A stretch of 64,000 nt of DNA from G963665495 sp963665495 (lineage in GTDB: Bacteria > Desulfobacterota > Desulfovibrionia > Desulfovibrionales > Desulfovibrionaceae): assembly GCA_963665495.1 (NCBI GenBank), contig OY762289.1:4960001-5024000 (forward strand), read 5' to 3'. The notes under the pieces are model-generated. The model had not been told where the DNA came from. It saw only the letters and a list, made by a program, of their open reading frames with translations, and searched no databases. Made by a program: the position numbers and the translations under genes. Shown piece by piece: positions 61,535-64,000 of the stretch (position 1 is the first letter of the stretch; each line of letters opens with the position of its first letter).

Positions 61535-62440
61535 ATGCAGCAGACTGCAGAACCGACGTACCGGGTGGGCAGAATCAGCTACCGCAACGTTATCCCCATC
61601 TATTATCCGCTGGAATCCGGCGAGATTGCCCATAACTTTGAGTTTACATACGGGCCGCCGGCAAAGCTCAACAAAATCATGGCGGAAGGAAATCTTGATC
61701 TGGCTTCCATGTCCTCCATCGAATACGCGCGGCATCCCGGCCGGTATTACCTGCTGCCGGACCTGGCCATCGGCAGCTGCGGCCCGGTGCAAAGCGTTCT
61801 GCTGCTTTCACGCGTGCCCATCGAGGATCTTGACGGCCGCTCCATTCTGGTCAGTTCCGAGACGCACACCTCGGGAACGCTGCTGCGCATCCTGTTCGCC
61901 AGATACATGCCCATGAAGGTCCGCTATGTAACGGCCCAGCGGCCGGACGTGCTCTCTCAGGGCGATAATCCGTCCGCGGTTCTGGCCATCGGCGACGAGG
62001 CTCTGACCCTGCGCAGTCATCCGGATTTTCCCTATATCTGGGATCTCGGCGAAGTCTGGCGCCTGTGGACCGGCCTGCCGTTCGTCTTCGGCGTCTGGGG
62101 GGCGCGCCGGGAGTTCATCGACGCCCTGCCTGGCGGCGTAGAGCCGGATAACGGTCCGTGCCATACGCTGCTGGCTTCCAAACGCTGGGGCGCGGCCCAT
62201 ATGGATGTGATCATCCGGGAGGCCTGCCGCGGCGGTTTGCTGGATGCCGCGTCCATGCGTTCGTATTTCAACGGACTTGTCTTTGATCTGGGAGAACGAG
62301 AACAGCAAGGAATGCGGTTATTTTACGAATATCTTACGGAAATGGGAGAAATCCCAAACGTGCCTGAATTCAGCTTCGTCCCCTTCGGCAAAGCGGAAAA
62401 CAGCGTGCAATCAGATTCTGCAAGCAAGACCGGATCCTAG
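61535..62440 (+). CDS. mqnA: Chorismate dehydratase
   Basis: 301 residues, periplasmic-binding-like fold. RVGRISYRNVIPIYYPL, GPPAKLNKIMAEGNLDLASMSSIEYA, LLLSRVPIEDLDGRSILVSSETHTS, and LAIGDEALTL are typical of MqnA. It removes water from chorismate in the first step of the futalosine route. It starts three bases after mqnC. MqnB (futalosine hydrolase) was not found in the window. Confidence 0.93.
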   Translation: MQQTAEPTYRVGRISYRNVIPIYYPLESGEIAHNFEFTYGPPAKLNKIMAEGNLDLASMSSIEYARHPGRYYLLPDLAIGSCGPVQSVLLLSRVPIEDLDGRSILVSSETHTSGTLLRILFARYMPMKVRYVTAQRPDVLSQGDNPSAVLAIGDEALTLRSHPDFPYIWDLGEVWRLWTGLPFVFGVWGARREFIDALPGGVEPDNGPCHTLLASKRWGAAHMDVIIREACRGGLLDAASMRSYFNGLVFDLGEREQQGMRLFYEYLTEMGEIPNVPEFSFVPFGKAENSVQSDSASKTGS

Positions 62441-62601
62441 TAAAAGAAACCAGTAAGTCGGATAGTTAAGGCACTTTTTCTCGCACGAGAGCTTCTTGTG
62501 GATATTCTCTAATGCAAGAGCTGGAATACGCGCCTGATTCGGAAAGTATCGATGTTTCGCAGGGTGAAGCGTGAAACAATCGCAACCGACAGCCGCTTAG
62601 A

Positions 62602-63447
62602 TCAGTTGTCCACGGGAAAGATGGGCAGGTCTTCGGGTAAAGAGATGCCCTGCAGGGACAGGGTCTGCTTGATAAGGGCTTTGACGGCGGCCTCGCCCTC
62701 AGGGCCGAGTTCCGATGTGAATTCATTGACATAACTGCGGATGAACCCGGAAATCACCATGGCGTCCATTTCTCTGGCATGTTCCCGGATGTAGGGCCGC
62801 GATGCTTCCGGGGTGGCCTGCGCGTACTGTAGGCTTTCCCGAATGGCTTTTTCCATGGCCAGGTGCAGCTGGTTGCCCAGGTTGCGACGCATGACCATCA
62901 CGCCCAGTGGCAGGGGAAGACCGGTGGCGCCCGCCCACCAGGATCCCAGGTCCAGTATCTGATGCAAGCCGAAACGCTCGATGATGAAACGTTCCTCATG
63001 GATGATCAGTCCGGCCTCGGCCCGGCCGCTGCTGACGGCGCTGATAATTTGATTTGGTTTGAGCGGCAGGAAGGGACCGTTATGCGTGCCATTCAGGGTC
63101 AGGAGCAAATGGGCGGTGGTCAGCAATCCGGGAGTGGCCAGGAGCCTGCCGTTCAGTTTTTCCAGAGAACACTGCTCCGTGCTGACGATGATCGGGCCGC
63201 AGCCGTGTGCAAGAGCCGCTCCCGCCCGCAGAACCACATAATCCTTCAGAATTTGTGGCAGAATATTCGTCGAAATTTTACAGATATCGGCCTGGCCGGA
63301 AAGAACACGCTTGTTCAGGTCCTCCAGATCCGCAACAAAGATGTCGGTTGCTGCAGGAGGTACGGCCATGCTTTGTGAAAGCGCGTGAAACAGGAAGGTA
63401 TCATTGGGAAATGGGGTGTACCCTAAAGAAAGGACGTCCGCACTCAT
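62602..63447 (-). CDS. mqnD2: MqnD paralogue, copy 2
   Basis: 281 residues. Clearly related to the mqnD at 58176: LSLGYTPFPNDTFLFHAL, DICKISTNI, CGPIIVS, ATPGLLTTAHLLL, VSSGRAEAGLIIHEERFI with His kept and LPLPLGVMVMRR. Differences include CPND to FPND. It is convergent with mqnA. It may be an isoenzyme of 1,4-dihydroxy-6-naphthoate synthase or have a new ligand. Keeping two copies around the same operon is unusual. Confidence 0.85.
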   Translation of the reverse strand: MSADVLSLGYTPFPNDTFLFHALSQSMAVPPAATDIFVADLEDLNKRVLSGQADICKISTNILPQILKDYVVLRAGAALAHGCGPIIVSTEQCSLEKLNGRLLATPGLLTTAHLLLTLNGTHNGPFLPLKPNQIISAVSSGRAEAGLIIHEERFIIERFGLHQILDLGSWWAGATGLPLPLGVMVMRRNLGNQLHLAMEKAIRESLQYAQATPEASRPYIREHAREMDAMVISGFIRSYVNEFTSELGPEGEAAVKALIKQTLSLQGISLPEDLPIFPVDN

Positions 63448-63629
63448 AAAAAGGATTGATATAGTAACATTTGTTCCATTGCAAGTGCGTATGCAATATT
63501 CGTAACTAAAGTACGTTAAAAAAGTAGTTTTACTGTGTTCATCTATTAATAATACAGATAACAGTGATTTTTGACGGATATTTTTCAGTTCTGTCTATGA
63601 ATTCATTTCTAAAACATCAGTATAACAAA

Positions 63630-64000
63630 TTACAGGTTCGGCATCGGGTTACCGAGGCGCAATTGAGCCCGGACCTGGGAGAATTTGTCTTCCATCAAAG
63701 ACAAGTGCTCCAGCAACTGTTTTTCCGCTTCGTTGCGCTCTTGGACTTTACATACGGCGCCGTGTTCGAAAACAAGTCTGCGGTCCGCGGAAAGCGCGAG
63801 AACGGGATCGTGGGTGGCAATGACAATGATTTTTTCGCTTTTGAGCAACAGATCCAGGGCACGGCGTTTGTCAACGCCCGCGTTTTCGATTTCGTCGATG
63901 AGCAGAATGGGAGACCAGCTGAGCAACGCTGCATCCGCAATCATCAAGGCACGTGATTGTCCGCCGGACAGCTGGGTGATCTGGGCCTGCGTACTGAAGG
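63630..64000 (-). CDS. ABC-transporter ATP-binding protein, C-terminal part (cut by window edge)
   Basis: Last 123 codons are in the window. The signature LSGGQ near the cut end is followed by ILLIDEIENAG (Walker B and catalytic Glu) and IVIATHDPVLAL (H-loop), so it is an ABC ATPase. The C-terminal helical tail (RNEAEKQLLEHLSLMEDKF) is unusual for import ATPases. Substrate and partners are outside the window. Confidence 0.85.
   Translation of the reverse strand, partial: FSTQAQITQLSGGQSRALMIADAALLSWSPILLIDEIENAGVDKRRALDLLLKSEKIIVIATHDPVLALSADRRLVFEHGAVCKVQERNEAEKQLLEHLSLMEDKFSQVRAQLRLGNPMPNL

Noticed and set aside
62553..62578. parS-like sequence TGTTTCGC...GCGTGAAACA
   Set aside because: The half-sites are separated and imperfect; only about 11 of 16 positions match the consensus.

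Overview
The window is most likely from a Desulfovibrionaceae chromosome (sulfate-reducing Desulfobacterota, moderate GC). That assignment is inferred from content: a rex gene beside an F0 operon carrying both AtpI-type and AtpZ-type proteins, a KorDABC-type 2-oxoacid:ferredoxin oxidoreductase, the futalosine route to menaquinone, an FMN riboswitch on ribB, paired MotB proteins, and GC-rich double-hairpin intergenic elements. No rRNA, tRNA, CRISPR array or prophage was seen. The genus cannot be fixed without a search.

Layout. 0-3 kb: chromosome partitioning (parA, parB, a parS site upstream of parA) and the 5' part of a heptose kinase gene; a small Cys-rich gene sits between parA and parB on the opposite strand. 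3.2-6.3 kb: a three-gene surface-polysaccharide operon (epimerase, deacetylase-like, GT4), with a second parS inside the deacetylase-like gene. 6.5-10.2 kb: lipoprotein, coaBC, a coupled unknown gene, and queA. 10.6-14 kb: korDABC-aroE, tightly overlapped. 14-17.4 kb: VOC protein, a 94-nt long hairpin, an MltD-type lytic transglycosylase, and an rRNA methyltransferase. 17.5-19.6 kb: a diguanylate cyclase and a histidine kinase sharing the same Cys-bearing PAS sensor. 20-27 kb: era-yggS-motA-motB-motB2-fliL-fliN-fliO-fliP-fliQ, all on the minus strand.

27-37.5 kb, plus strand: a small unknown gene, an aspartate aminotransferase, an NtrB/NtrC-like two-component pair, an AlsS-type acetolactate synthase, a small Cys protein, and a 987-residue helicase fused to a DnaQ-like exonuclease domain (MrfA+MrfB layout). 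37.5-42.8 kb: a Cache-PAS-GGDEF-EAL protein, a YitT-like membrane protein and a polytopic membrane protein. 43.0-44.3 kb: an intact-looking IS3-family element with a 3-bp target duplication, inserted just past the ribB terminator. 44.4-48 kb: ribB with its FMN riboswitch, hisI-hisG, rlmN. 48.2-53.8 kb: a degenerate CCA-transferase-like protein, pyrC, pyrB, an amidohydrolase, and a SAM hydroxide adenosyltransferase family protein. 54.2-56.9 kb: rex, atpE, atpB, atpI-like and atpZ-like; the F1 genes are elsewhere. 57.1-63.4 kb: an Elp3-like radical SAM protein and a menaquinone (futalosine) cluster, mqnE-mqnC-mqnA on the plus strand flanked by two mqnD paralogues on the minus strand. The right end holds part of an ABC-transporter ATPase gene.

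Most genes are housekeeping or central metabolism, and no clear unknown defence or mobile system is present. The best leads are the one-chain MrfA-MrfB protein with an internal ribosome-binding site, the doubled mqnD with a candidate aminofutalosine deaminase nearby, a CCA-transferase relative that appears to have lost its catalytic motifs, the twin Cys-PAS sensors with different outputs, the long hairpin after the lytic transglycosylase gene, and several palindromic candidate operators.
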